A DNA stretch of 49,333 nucleotides, from assembly GCA_947643595.1 (NCBI GenBank), contig CANRWP010000022.1:1-49333 (forward strand), read 5' to 3'. The notes beneath the pieces were generated by a model, which saw only the letters and a program-made list of their open reading frames with translations, made no database searches and was not told where the DNA came from. Both the position numbers and the translations under genes were made by a program. This stretch comes from an uncultured bacterium. GTDB lineage: Bacteria; Bacillota; Clostridia; Lachnospirales; Lachnospiraceae. Positions 28,398 to 36,385 of this stretch are shown piece after piece; the stretch's first letter is position 1, and every line of letters begins with the position of its first letter.

Positions 28398-29507
28398 TTA
28401 GTTGCAGATCGTAACCTCTGTCTCTTTATCAAATACGTGAATCTTCTCCACATCAAATGCGAACTTGATCGCATCGCCGGGTCTTGCAGTTGTTCTGGAA
28501 TCTACCCTTGCCGTGATCGGGAACTGATCCAGATCAAAGTACAGATAAACTTCCGCGCCAAGCAGCTCATAAACCTTAACTGTAGATGTGAAGGTGGTCT
28601 TCGCTGTCGCAAGGAATTCAGGTGAATCATACACATCCTCAGGACGGATACCAAACACAACAGTCTTTCCATTATAGCCGCCATCGATCAGCGCTTTGGA
28701 CTTAGCTGCCGGAAGTTCGATGCTCTGGCCTGCGATTTCGAGGCTTGCCACATTGCCGTTCACCTTAACCACAGCATCCAGGAAGTTCATCTGAGGAGAT
28801 CCCATGAATCCTGCCACGAACAGGTTGGCGGGTTCTTCATACAACTTCTGAGGTGTATCCACCTGCTGAACGATACCGGCCTTCATAACAACGATCCTCG
28901 TACCAAGGGTCATAGCCTCTGTCTGGTCATGTGTAACATAGATGATGGTCGTTCCCAGATTCTGATGCAGTTTAGCGATCTCAATACGCATCTGTACACG
29001 GAGCTTTGCATCCAGGTTGGATAACGGCTCATCCATCAGGAATACTTTCGGTTTACGAACGATCGCACGCCCCATAGCTACACGCTGTCTCTGACCACCG
29101 GAAAGAGCTTTCGGCTTACGGTCAAGGAGTGCGGACAGATCAAGGATCTCCGCCGCTTCGCGAACCTTTTTATCGATCTCATCTTTCGGTACTTTTCTCA
29201 GTTTCAGACCGAAAGCCATGTTATCATATACTGTCATATGAGGATACAGAGCATAGTTCTGGAATACCATCGCGATATCTCTGTCCTTCGGCTCCACGTC
29301 GTTCACCAGCTTGCCGTCAATATACAGTTCACCGGAAGAGATATCTTCCAGACCTGCCACCATACGCAGAGTAGTAGATTTACCACAGCCGGAGGGACCT
29401 ACGAAGATGATAAACTCTTTATCTTCAATTTCCAGGTTGAAATCTTTTACCGCTTCAAAACCGTTGGGGTACTTTTTGCAGATATTCTTTAATGATAAGC
29501 TTGACAT
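28398..29507 (-). CDS. Sugar ABC transporter ATP-binding protein, MsmX/UgpC type
   Basis: A 369-residue ATPase that energises one or several carbohydrate importers. Walker A is GPSGCGKSTT, the signature LSGGQRQRVA, Walker B VFLMDEPLSNLDAKL and the switch histidine VTHDQ. The C-terminal 130 residues form the MalK-like OB/TOBE regulatory domain (FGIRPEDVYDSPEF). No permease or binding protein gene is nearby, fitting a shared multitask ATPase as known for MsmX of Bacillus. Start at 29507 after AGGAGG. Confidence 0.93.
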   Translation of the reverse strand: MSSLSLKNICKKYPNGFEAVKDFNLEIEDKEFIIFVGPSGCGKSTTLRMVAGLEDISSGELYIDGKLVNDVEPKDRDIAMVFQNYALYPHMTVYDNMAFGLKLRKVPKDEIDKKVREAAEILDLSALLDRKPKALSGGQRQRVAMGRAIVRKPKVFLMDEPLSNLDAKLRVQMRIEIAKLHQNLGTTIIYVTHDQTEAMTLGTRIVVMKAGIVQQVDTPQKLYEEPANLFVAGFMGSPQMNFLDAVVKVNGNVASLEIAGQSIELPAAKSKALIDGGYNGKTVVFGIRPEDVYDSPEFLATAKTTFTSTVKVYELLGAEVYLYFDLDQFPITARVDSRTTARPGDAIKFAFDVEKIHVFDKETEVTICN

Positions 29508-29721
29508 TATTTCTTTTCCTCCTGATTTTTTGAATGAATTGCCTGCAGGTTATCCCTGTTCTAGTTACGTAGTATACAGAAATATGGCCCTTTTTACTAT
29601 ACCACTATTACATAAAGTTTTTCTTTTATCTTCGTCAACTTGTTTATGAAATTCATCAAAAAAAACTTCACCTGGCAGATTGCATAAAGAATTTATCATT
29701 TTTTATACAGTTTTCACAATG

Positions 29722-30201
29722 TCATAAAAGCCTTTTCTCCATCGGCGTGTAGATGATACCATCCTTCGACAGCTGAGGCGCCACGTCCTCAAAACCGACC
29801 TGACGGTAAAACCCCACCGCATAGGGCGCGGCGTTTACCGTAATCTTCCTCTCCTGATATTCCGCCTGAATGTATTGCTCCATACTCTGAATCAGCTTTC
29901 GCCCGATGCCCTGATGATGATGTCCCTCCTCCACAAACAGCAGGGAAATATGCCTTTTGTTGCGCAGGGAGATCATGCCCGCCTGTTTCTCGCCGTCAAG
30001 CGCAATAAACACCGGATAATCCCCCTTTAAGAACATGCGGTGCAGCAGCGCGTCCGTCAAAAAATCCCGAAAGTTGTCTATTCCTTCCTGTCCATAATCA
30101 TTTGCCTCAAATCTCAGAAACGTCCGCCAGGCAAGCGCCATAGCCTCGTCCCAATCATATATATTTGCCCGTCTGATCCTTATTTTGCCTTCCTGCACCA
30201 T
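29722..30201 (-). CDS. GNAT family N-acetyltransferase
   Basis: A protein of 159 residues of the GNAT fold. The acetyl-CoA loop is EEGHHHQGIGRKLIQSM and the late strand is NAAPYAVGFYRQVGFEDVAP. Substrate unknown. The frame is open back to 30303, inside metG, but similarity starts at IRIRRANIYDWDEAMALA. The ATG at 30201 has GGGGGT upstream, so I start there, 85 bases after metG in the same direction. Confidence 0.85.
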   Translation of the reverse strand: MVQEGKIRIRRANIYDWDEAMALAWRTFLRFEANDYGQEGIDNFRDFLTDALLHRMFLKGDYPVFIALDGEKQAGMISLRNKRHISLLFVEEGHHHQGIGRKLIQSMEQYIQAEYQERKITVNAAPYAVGFYRQVGFEDVAPQLSKDGIIYTPMEKRLL

Positions 30202-30286
30202 ATCGCGTATACCCCCGTCTGTCTGCTGTGCCCGATACCATGCTGCACTCCCCCAGTTTCGCATGTATCGATTTATCTTCCGTCCG

Positions 30287-32326
30287 TCAACAGATTTCAG
30301 CACCCGCAGGCATCGCCTTCTCCGGCGTCATCAGCGCCAGATTTCCGTCCGCATCCTCCGCGCACAAAAGCATTCCCTCCGATTCCAGTCCCGCCATCTT
30401 TCTGGGCGCAAGGTTCACGAGTACCATGACCTTCTTTCCCACCATCTCCTCCGGAGAATAGTACTGTTTGATTCCCGACAGGATCTGACGCACCTCAGAG
30501 CCGATCTTCACCTGGGAACAGAGCAGTTTTTTGGACTTTGGCACCTCCTTGCAGTCGATAATCTCTCCCACCTGGAACTGACACCTGGCAAAATCGTCAT
30601 AACCGATCTCAGGCTTCGCCGGGATATCCATACCGCCGGCATCCGCCGCTTCTTCCTCTTTCTTCTGCGCGCCCTCTGCAGGTTTCTCTTCGCCGCTCTC
30701 CGCTGTCCCCGCCGCGGCCTTCCGCTCCGCGAACATCGCTTCCACCTTCTCCATCACTTCCTCCGGCTTCAGCCTCGCGAACAGGATCTCCGGTTTCTCT
30801 ACCACCCGGTTCCCGGAAGGATAGAGCGCTCCGATCTCCTCCGCAGAGCCCTGCTCCAGCTTATCGAACCCGATAAGCGGCGCGTTGATCTGCTCCGCAA
30901 TCTTCCGGGCAGTCTCCGGCATGAACGGCTCAAGCAGGCTCGCGCCCACCTGGATCCCGTTCAAGAGATTATAGAGCACCGTACTCAGGCGGTCTTTTTT
31001 CGCCTCCTCCTTTGCCAGCGCCCAGGGCATAGTCTCGTCGATATATTTATTACATCTCTTAAACAAAGAGAAAATCTCACTGATCGCATCCGCCACCCGC
31101 AGGTCGTCCATCTTTGCCGCCGCTTTCCGGTAGGCGTCAGCTGCAGCTGCCTTCAGATCCGCATCGATATCCGCCTGATCCCCGGTCTGCCTCTTATCCT
31201 CAACAACACCGCCAAAATATTTGTTGCTCATGGAGACGGTGCGGTTCACAAGATTGCCCATCGTGTTGGCCAGATCGGAGTTGAATCGCTCGATCATCAG
31301 CTCCCAGGTGATTACGCCGTCATTCTCAAAGGGCATTTCATGCAGAACAAAGTAACGCACCGCGTCCACGCCAAAGAAAGAGATCAGATCCTCGGCGTAG
31401 ATCACATTGCCTTTGGACTTGCTCATCTTGCCATCGCCCTGCAAAAGCCAGGGATGCCCGAACACCTGCTTCGGCAGCTCCTCCTCCAGCGCCATCAGGA
31501 AGATCGGCCAGTAGATCGTGTGGAAACGGATGATATCCTTGCCGATCAGATGCAGGTCCGCCGGCCACAGCTTTCGATACTGCTCCGTGGAATTCCCCTC
31601 CGCGTCATAGCCGATTCCCGTGATATAGTTGCTCAGCGCGTCCAGCCACACATAGACCACATGCTTCTCATCAAAATCCACGGGGATTCCCCATTTGAAG
31701 GAAGTCCTCGACACGCACAGATCCTGCAGGCCGGGCAGCAGGAAATTGTTCATCATCTCATTCTTTCTCGATACCGGCTGGATAAACTCGGGATGGTTGT
31801 TGATATGCTTGATCAGCCTGTCCGCGTATTTGCTCATCTTAAAGAAATACGCCTCCTCCTTCGCAGGCTTTACCTCTCTGCCGCAGTCCGGGCACTTCCC
31901 GTCCACCAGCTGGGACTCCGTCCAGAAGGATTCGCAGGGCGTGCAGTAGAGCCCTTCATAGGCTCCCTTATAGATATCCCCCTTCTCATAAAGACGTTTA
32001 AATATCTTCTGAACCTGCTTTTCATGGTAATCGTCGGTAGTCCTGATAAACTTGTCGTAGGAAGTATCCAGGGAATCGCAGATATCCCGTATCGTCTCCG
32101 CGACGCCGTCCACGTACGCCTTCGGTGTGACGCCCGCCTCCTGGGCTTTCAGTTCGATCTTCTGGCCGTGCTCGTCCGTCCCGGTCTGGAAAAATACGTC
32201 GTAGCCGTCCTTTCTCTTAAACCTGGCGATGCTGTCCGCCAACACGATCTCATAGCTGTTGCCGATATGCGGCTTGCCCGATGTGTAGGCGATCGCCGTT
32301 GTAATGTAATATTTTCCCTTGCTCAT
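30287..32326 (-). CDS. metG: Methionyl-tRNA synthetase
   Basis: A class I synthetase of 679 residues. The HIGN motif is at 20-23 and KMSKS near 300-304. The zinc-knuckle region reads CTPCESFW then CPDCGREV. The last 110 residues are the tRNA-binding/EMAP-type domain (DDFARCQFQVGEIIDCKEVP), joined by an Ala/Glu-rich linker (about 545-570). Start at 32326, eight bases after GGGAGG. No T-box leader was seen in the 94 bases between the -10 box and the start. Confidence 0.97.
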   Translation of the reverse strand: MSKGKYYITTAIAYTSGKPHIGNSYEIVLADSIARFKRKDGYDVFFQTGTDEHGQKIELKAQEAGVTPKAYVDGVAETIRDICDSLDTSYDKFIRTTDDYHEKQVQKIFKRLYEKGDIYKGAYEGLYCTPCESFWTESQLVDGKCPDCGREVKPAKEEAYFFKMSKYADRLIKHINNHPEFIQPVSRKNEMMNNFLLPGLQDLCVSRTSFKWGIPVDFDEKHVVYVWLDALSNYITGIGYDAEGNSTEQYRKLWPADLHLIGKDIIRFHTIYWPIFLMALEEELPKQVFGHPWLLQGDGKMSKSKGNVIYAEDLISFFGVDAVRYFVLHEMPFENDGVITWELMIERFNSDLANTMGNLVNRTVSMSNKYFGGVVEDKRQTGDQADIDADLKAAAADAYRKAAAKMDDLRVADAISEIFSLFKRCNKYIDETMPWALAKEEAKKDRLSTVLYNLLNGIQVGASLLEPFMPETARKIAEQINAPLIGFDKLEQGSAEEIGALYPSGNRVVEKPEILFARLKPEEVMEKVEAMFAERKAAAGTAESGEEKPAEGAQKKEEEAADAGGMDIPAKPEIGYDDFARCQFQVGEIIDCKEVPKSKKLLCSQVKIGSEVRQILSGIKQYYSPEEMVGKKVMVLVNLAPRKMAGLESEGMLLCAEDADGNLALMTPEKAMPAGAEIC

Positions 32327-32419
32327 TTTCGTGTTCCTCCCTGTCTGATATATTCGCTGTTTCGTCCAATAGGATTCTTCGCCGCTCTCTCACTGACTAT
32401 CTCAAAAATATTATTATGC

Positions 32420-32448
32420 ATTATACACAGCCTTCCTTTTCAAGTCAA
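32420..32448 (-). promoter_or_regulatory. Promoter of metG
   Basis: TTGACT (32443-32448), 17-base spacer, TATAAT (32420-32425) on the minus strand. Confidence 0.8.
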
Positions 32449-32467
32449 CCGAAAACACGCTTTCCGT

Positions 32468-32484
32468 GTGCACATCGTGTGCAC
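32468..32484. repeat. Palindrome GTGCACA-N3-TGTGCAC upstream of metG
   Basis: A perfect seven-base inverted repeat 20 bases upstream of the metG -35 box and 21 bases past the stop of the Mrr-like gene. No T-run follows. It could be a protein-binding site or a short hairpin. Confidence 0.4.
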
Positions 32485-32505
32485 TTATCATTACGAAACA
32501 ATCTT

Positions 32506-32964
32506 TTATCCCTGCTCCTCAGCCATACTCTCCAGATACCCCCTGTCCCACAGGAGAATTTTCAGCTTTTTCGCCGCCTCCACCGCAGGTCCGGTAAAGT
32601 ACTGGTTCGTCAGCACTGCTCCCACCATACAGTCGTAGTAATCCCGCCCGGCATAAGCCTCCTGTACCGCTTTCACGCCGACGGAATCCCCGTAGCACTT
32701 GCACTGGATCGCGTAGGTCACTCCGTCCCGCTCCGCCAGGATATCGATGCCGTAATCTCCGCTTCCCTTTGTCACCTCCACCTCTTTAAATCCCCGCTTC
32801 CGCAGCAGGTCGGCGCAGTAATATTCAAACTCGTGACCGTCCAGCAGGTCGAAGTCCCTCACGCGTGAGCGTCTTTTTGAGATATATGATATTATGAACC
32901 ATATGAGCAAAAAAAGAAACAGGAGTGCAATTATCAGCCACAAAATATTTGTCTCTGTATTCAT
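32506..32964 (-). CDS. Membrane-anchored Mrr-type restriction endonuclease domain protein
   Basis: A 152-residue protein. A single N-terminal membrane helix (residues 8-28, LWLIIALLFLFLLIWFIISY) is followed by a basic stretch. The Mrr_cat nuclease fold carries D74 in GSGDYGIDILAE and Q87/K89 in AIQCKCY, the catalytic residues of the PD-(D/E)XK Mrr branch. The domain starts with GHEFEYYCADLLRKRGF. Mrr proteins cut methylated or foreign DNA; anchored versions are common and their target is not established. It lies divergently from the methyltransferase operon across a 170-base gap and may or may not belong with it. Confidence 0.85.
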   Translation of the reverse strand: MNTETNILWLIIALLFLFLLIWFIISYISKRRSRVRDFDLLDGHEFEYYCADLLRKRGFKEVEVTKGSGDYGIDILAERDGVTYAIQCKCYGDSVGVKAVQEAYAGRDYYDCMVGAVLTNQYFTGPAVEAAKKLKILLWDRGYLESMAEEQG

Positions 32965-32994
32965 AAAATGGATCTACCTCTTCTCTCCTTATTT

Positions 32995-33023
32995 ATTATA
33001 ATCTTATCCCTCTCCCATAGCAA
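32995..33023 (-). promoter_or_regulatory. Promoter of the Mrr-like gene
   Basis: TTGCTA (33018-33023), 17-base spacer, TATAAT (32995-33000) on the minus strand. On the other strand a TTGACA at 33039-33044 could serve the methyltransferase operon, but no good -10 box lies 17 bases on. Confidence 0.6.
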
Positions 33024-33134
33024 GGACTTTCCCGCCCCTTGACAAAACATCAAACTTGTTGCAAGGTGAATATACAGACTTTTATCATTGCGGCATGGTC
33101 GTTTCATTCACAGAAAAAGCGGGAGAAATGCATT

Positions 33135-34976
33135 ATGAAAGAAAATTTTGACTCTGCCGTCCTCTCTCCTCTGCAGAGAGCACAAAAGGACGGTTATATC
33201 CATATCAGCAGCACGGATGGAAAAAAGAAGATCGAATATATCACTACCGGGAAGCGCGTCGAAAACTATGATGATCCCGAGGAAAAAGTCCGGGCGGAAT
33301 TTTTTGCCGAACTGATTTACAAATACGAATATCCTGCCAATCGCATCCTGACGGAGGTTGCTGTCCCCGACCGTCTTCCGGTTGACCGCGCCGATATCGT
33401 CGTATTTCGCGACGATGAGTGCAGACGCCCCTTCGCCGTTGTGGAATGCAAAAAGGAGGGTGTCACCGACGCCGAATTCAACCAGGCCATCGAGCAGGGC
33501 GTGGGAAACGCCTCCTGGGTAAAACTACGCGCGGAATACGTTGTGATCATCGCCGGCAGGACCCGCCGGGTGCTCGACGTCTCCGACAGGTTCGGCGCCC
33601 TGGAGCGGGAGAAAAACATTCTCGCGGATCTTCCCCGCGCCTACGGAAAGCCGCAGGAATTCCGTTTTTACAAGGGTACCGAAAATGATATCAGACCTGT
33701 CGCCAGCCAGGATCTCATCGCCGCAATACGGAAATGCCACCAGACCCTCTGGGGCGGCGGCCGCCTCTCTCCCCCCGCCGCATTCGGCGAACTGTGCAAA
33801 CTTATTTTTGTAAAGATCAGCGATGAACGGAGACCGCGCAAAAAAGGAGAGCCCTATCAGTTCCAGATCAGGACGCACGAATCCTCCTCCAGGCTTGCGG
33901 AACGCATCAACGCCATTTATAACGAACAGAAACGAAAAGATCCGGAAGTTTTCACGGAATCCATAAAGGTGGACGATCGTGTGCTCCGCACAGTGGTCTC
34001 CCATCTGGAGGCTATCGATCTCATGAAAACAGATCTCGATGTCAAGGGCGTCGCCTTTGAGCAGTTTATGGACGGTTTTTTCAAGGGTGATTTCGGCCAG
34101 TATTTTACTCCCCGCCCCCTCATCGAATTCTGTATTAAAATGACAAATCCGGGGCATGACTGGGATGTGCTCGATCCCGCCTGCGGTTCCGGCGGTTTTC
34201 TTCTCCACGCTCTCGATCATATGCGCAGACAGGCGGACGAATATTTTGACAGAGCTGCTCAGCCTGTGGAACATTTTAACTACTGGCATGATTTTGCCGC
34301 AAAGCATCTCTACGGCATTGAGATAAACGACGAGATCGCCCGCGTCGCCAAAATGAACATGATCGTGCACGATGACGGACACACCAATATCATCAGCCAT
34401 GACGCCCTGGAAAGCATGGATAAATTACAGGATCTCAACAGGAATTTTGCCGGAGACCGTTTTGATCTCATCCTCACCAATCCGCCTTTTGGCTCCACCG
34501 TAAATCTTGTCGAAAAACCATACCTTTCCTCCTACGAACTGGGAAACAGCGTGGACGCGAAAGGAAAGACAAAACAAAGAAAAAATCAGAGTTCCGAAGT
34601 TCTGTTTATCGAACGCATCTGGCAGTTTCTGAAACCCGGATCCGGCATTGCCGCCGTCATATTGCCCGACGGCATTCTGACAAACAGCTCGATGCAGTAT
34701 GTCCGCGATTTTATCCTCGAAAAGTTTTGTCTGCTCGCGGTCATCTCTCTGCCTCTCTGCGCCTTTGCGCACTTCGGAGCCGGTGTAAAAGCATCCATAC
34801 TGTTCCTCAGAAAACGGGGGGATGGCGAAACGCCCGATGAAAGCGAACCGATCTTTATGGCTTCCCCAGAACAGATCGGCTACGACGCGACCGGCAGAAA
34901 GACCGAATCCCAGCTGGATGACGTTGTCCGGAAATATAAGGAATTTCTCAGGGATCCTGCGCCTTTTTTTACGTGA
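33135..34976 (+). CDS. HsdR-N-type nuclease domain fused to N6-adenine DNA methyltransferase (HsdM-like)
   Basis: A 613-residue fusion. Residues 50-140 match the N-terminal PD-(D/E)XK domain of type I restriction subunits: RADIVVF with D87 and VVECKK with E104 and K106. Residues 180-600 form a type I modification methyltransferase: FGQYFTPRPLIEF, SAM motif I DPACGSGGFLLHA (about 346), catalytic NPPFGS (about 449), and VILPDGILTNSSMQYVRDF. Nuclease and methylase thus sit in one chain, and the helicase part of HsdR is absent. The ATG at 33135 is chosen because the frame to the left (from a TTG at 33039) has no similarity. The stop overlaps the hsdS start by four bases. Confidence 0.87.
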   Translation: MKENFDSAVLSPLQRAQKDGYIHISSTDGKKKIEYITTGKRVENYDDPEEKVRAEFFAELIYKYEYPANRILTEVAVPDRLPVDRADIVVFRDDECRRPFAVVECKKEGVTDAEFNQAIEQGVGNASWVKLRAEYVVIIAGRTRRVLDVSDRFGALEREKNILADLPRAYGKPQEFRFYKGTENDIRPVASQDLIAAIRKCHQTLWGGGRLSPPAAFGELCKLIFVKISDERRPRKKGEPYQFQIRTHESSSRLAERINAIYNEQKRKDPEVFTESIKVDDRVLRTVVSHLEAIDLMKTDLDVKGVAFEQFMDGFFKGDFGQYFTPRPLIEFCIKMTNPGHDWDVLDPACGSGGFLLHALDHMRRQADEYFDRAAQPVEHFNYWHDFAAKHLYGIEINDEIARVAKMNMIVHDDGHTNIISHDALESMDKLQDLNRNFAGDRFDLILTNPPFGSTVNLVEKPYLSSYELGNSVDAKGKTKQRKNQSSEVLFIERIWQFLKPGSGIAAVILPDGILTNSSMQYVRDFILEKFCLLAVISLPLCAFAHFGAGVKASILFLRKRGDGETPDESEPIFMASPEQIGYDATGRKTESQLDDVVRKYKEFLRDPAPFFT

Positions 34977-36385
34977 CCCCCGGCACGAAAAGCCTTTGTG
35001 CCTTTGCCGTGAAACGGGGGGATCTAAAAAAGCGCATCGACGTCCACTATAACCTGCCCGAATATACTCTGCTCGAAAAACAGCTGCGCAGCAAATTTGC
35101 CGACCGCCTGAAACCTCTCGGCGAAATTGCCGATGTTATCTGCGGCCCCTTCGGGAGCGCCATAAAAAACACCGACTACCGGGAGTCAGGCATACCTCTC
35201 GTGCGTATAACCAATATATCCAAAGACGGTTATATGAATTATGACGATCTGATCTTTCTATCCGAGGAGCTGGGAGAACGGCTTTGCCGCACGCAGGTGA
35301 CCGAAGGGGATATCGTTATATCGCAGCGCGGTTCACTGGGACAGTGCGCGGTCGTCGACAGCAGATATCCCAAAATGAATATCTCCGCCAACATTATCGC
35401 TGTCAAAAACATACGCGAATCCTCCGCATCTTTCATCCACGATTATCTTCTCTCTGTTGTCGGTCAGGCACTGCTCGCAAGAAATGCCAGCGGCCAGGTT
35501 CAGCAGAAAATAACCACACAGGATATCGCGGATGTGCCGATCCCGCTCGGCTGCGACGAGGAACATCTCTCCGGCCTGGTCCGGAGCGCATATTCTTCCT
35601 ATTCACAAAAGATCGCGCAGACGGATTCCCTGCTGCGCGGGATGAGCGGTTATATCCATGAAGTCCTCGATCTCAATGAGGTGGAAGATAAAACAACAAT
35701 CTTTTTCGCGGCACCCCGGGAAAATGTTCTACACAAAAGGATGGACCCGGAATACCACAGACCGTTCTACGCCCACAGGATCCGTGAAATAGAGAAAGCG
35801 CCCCACGATACCCTGGGAAATATCGTGGAATTCTCCAACGAGACCTGGAATCAGAAGGATTATTTTGCCTCAGAGTTTCCCTATATTGAAATCTCCGGGG
35901 TCCGGCTCAGAGAAAATGTATATGAGACTGTGGCCACCCCTCTGGAGGAAGTTCCCAGCCGGGCGAAAATGATCGTGCGCCGCGGCGATATTATCGTTTC
36001 CACCACCCGGCCGCACCGCGGAGCCATAGCGACCATAACCTGCCCTGACAGCGAAATCGAGATCGCCTCGACCGGATTTTGTGTACTGCGCCGTTTAAAG
36101 CGGGGGGACGTGTCAAAAGAATATCTGCAGTGGATCCTGTTGGACGATTATGTCCTGCTGCAGATGCTCCGGGGGAGCAGCGGCGGCAATTATCCGTCGA
36201 TCACCGGCGATGAATTAAAAAAGATCGTCATTCCTATCCCGGATCCAGCCCTTCAAAAGAAAATCTGCGAAGAGGCGGCCAGAAGAAAAGATGCCGTAAA
36301 AGCGCTGCGCGGCGAGGCGGCGCGGGAATGGCAGGCGGCAAAAACACAGTTTGAAAAAGATCTGTTTGGAGGACAAAAGAAATGA
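34973..36385 (+). CDS. Type I restriction-modification specificity subunit (HsdS-like)
   Basis: A 470-residue protein with two target-recognition domains. The first (about 45-190) has LGEIADVICGPFGSAIKNTD, GIPLVRITNI and GDIVISQRGSLGQCAV. The second (about 270-455) has YIEISGVRL, RRGDIIVSTTRPHRG and GGNYPSITGDELKKIVIPIP. Helical spacers link them at about 190-235 and at the end. It should direct the methyltransferase (and perhaps the fused nuclease domain) to a bipartite site. The start is a GTG within GTGA overlapping the previous stop, and the gene in turn overlaps the next one by four bases. About 40 N-terminal residues precede the first domain. Confidence 0.9.
   Translation: MTPGTKSLCAFAVKRGDLKKRIDVHYNLPEYTLLEKQLRSKFADRLKPLGEIADVICGPFGSAIKNTDYRESGIPLVRITNISKDGYMNYDDLIFLSEELGERLCRTQVTEGDIVISQRGSLGQCAVVDSRYPKMNISANIIAVKNIRESSASFIHDYLLSVVGQALLARNASGQVQQKITTQDIADVPIPLGCDEEHLSGLVRSAYSSYSQKIAQTDSLLRGMSGYIHEVLDLNEVEDKTTIFFAAPRENVLHKRMDPEYHRPFYAHRIREIEKAPHDTLGNIVEFSNETWNQKDYFASEFPYIEISGVRLRENVYETVATPLEEVPSRAKMIVRRGDIIVSTTRPHRGAIATITCPDSEIEIASTGFCVLRRLKRGDVSKEYLQWILLDDYVLLQMLRGSSGGNYPSITGDELKKIVIPIPDPALQKKICEEAARRKDAVKALRGEAAREWQAAKTQFEKDLFGGQKK

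Noticed and set aside
32327..32420. T-box leader for metG
   Set aside because: No specifier stem or conserved T-box sequence was found in the 94-base leader.
30185..32638. Open frame of 817 codons on the plus strand
   Set aside because: It lies opposite metG, whose motifs and ribosome site are unambiguous, and its translation is a His/Arg/Leu-rich shadow.
33039..33134. N-terminal extension of the nuclease-methylase fusion from TTG 33039
   Set aside because: The extension has no ribosome site and no family similarity, and its first bases form a TTGACA-like promoter element.
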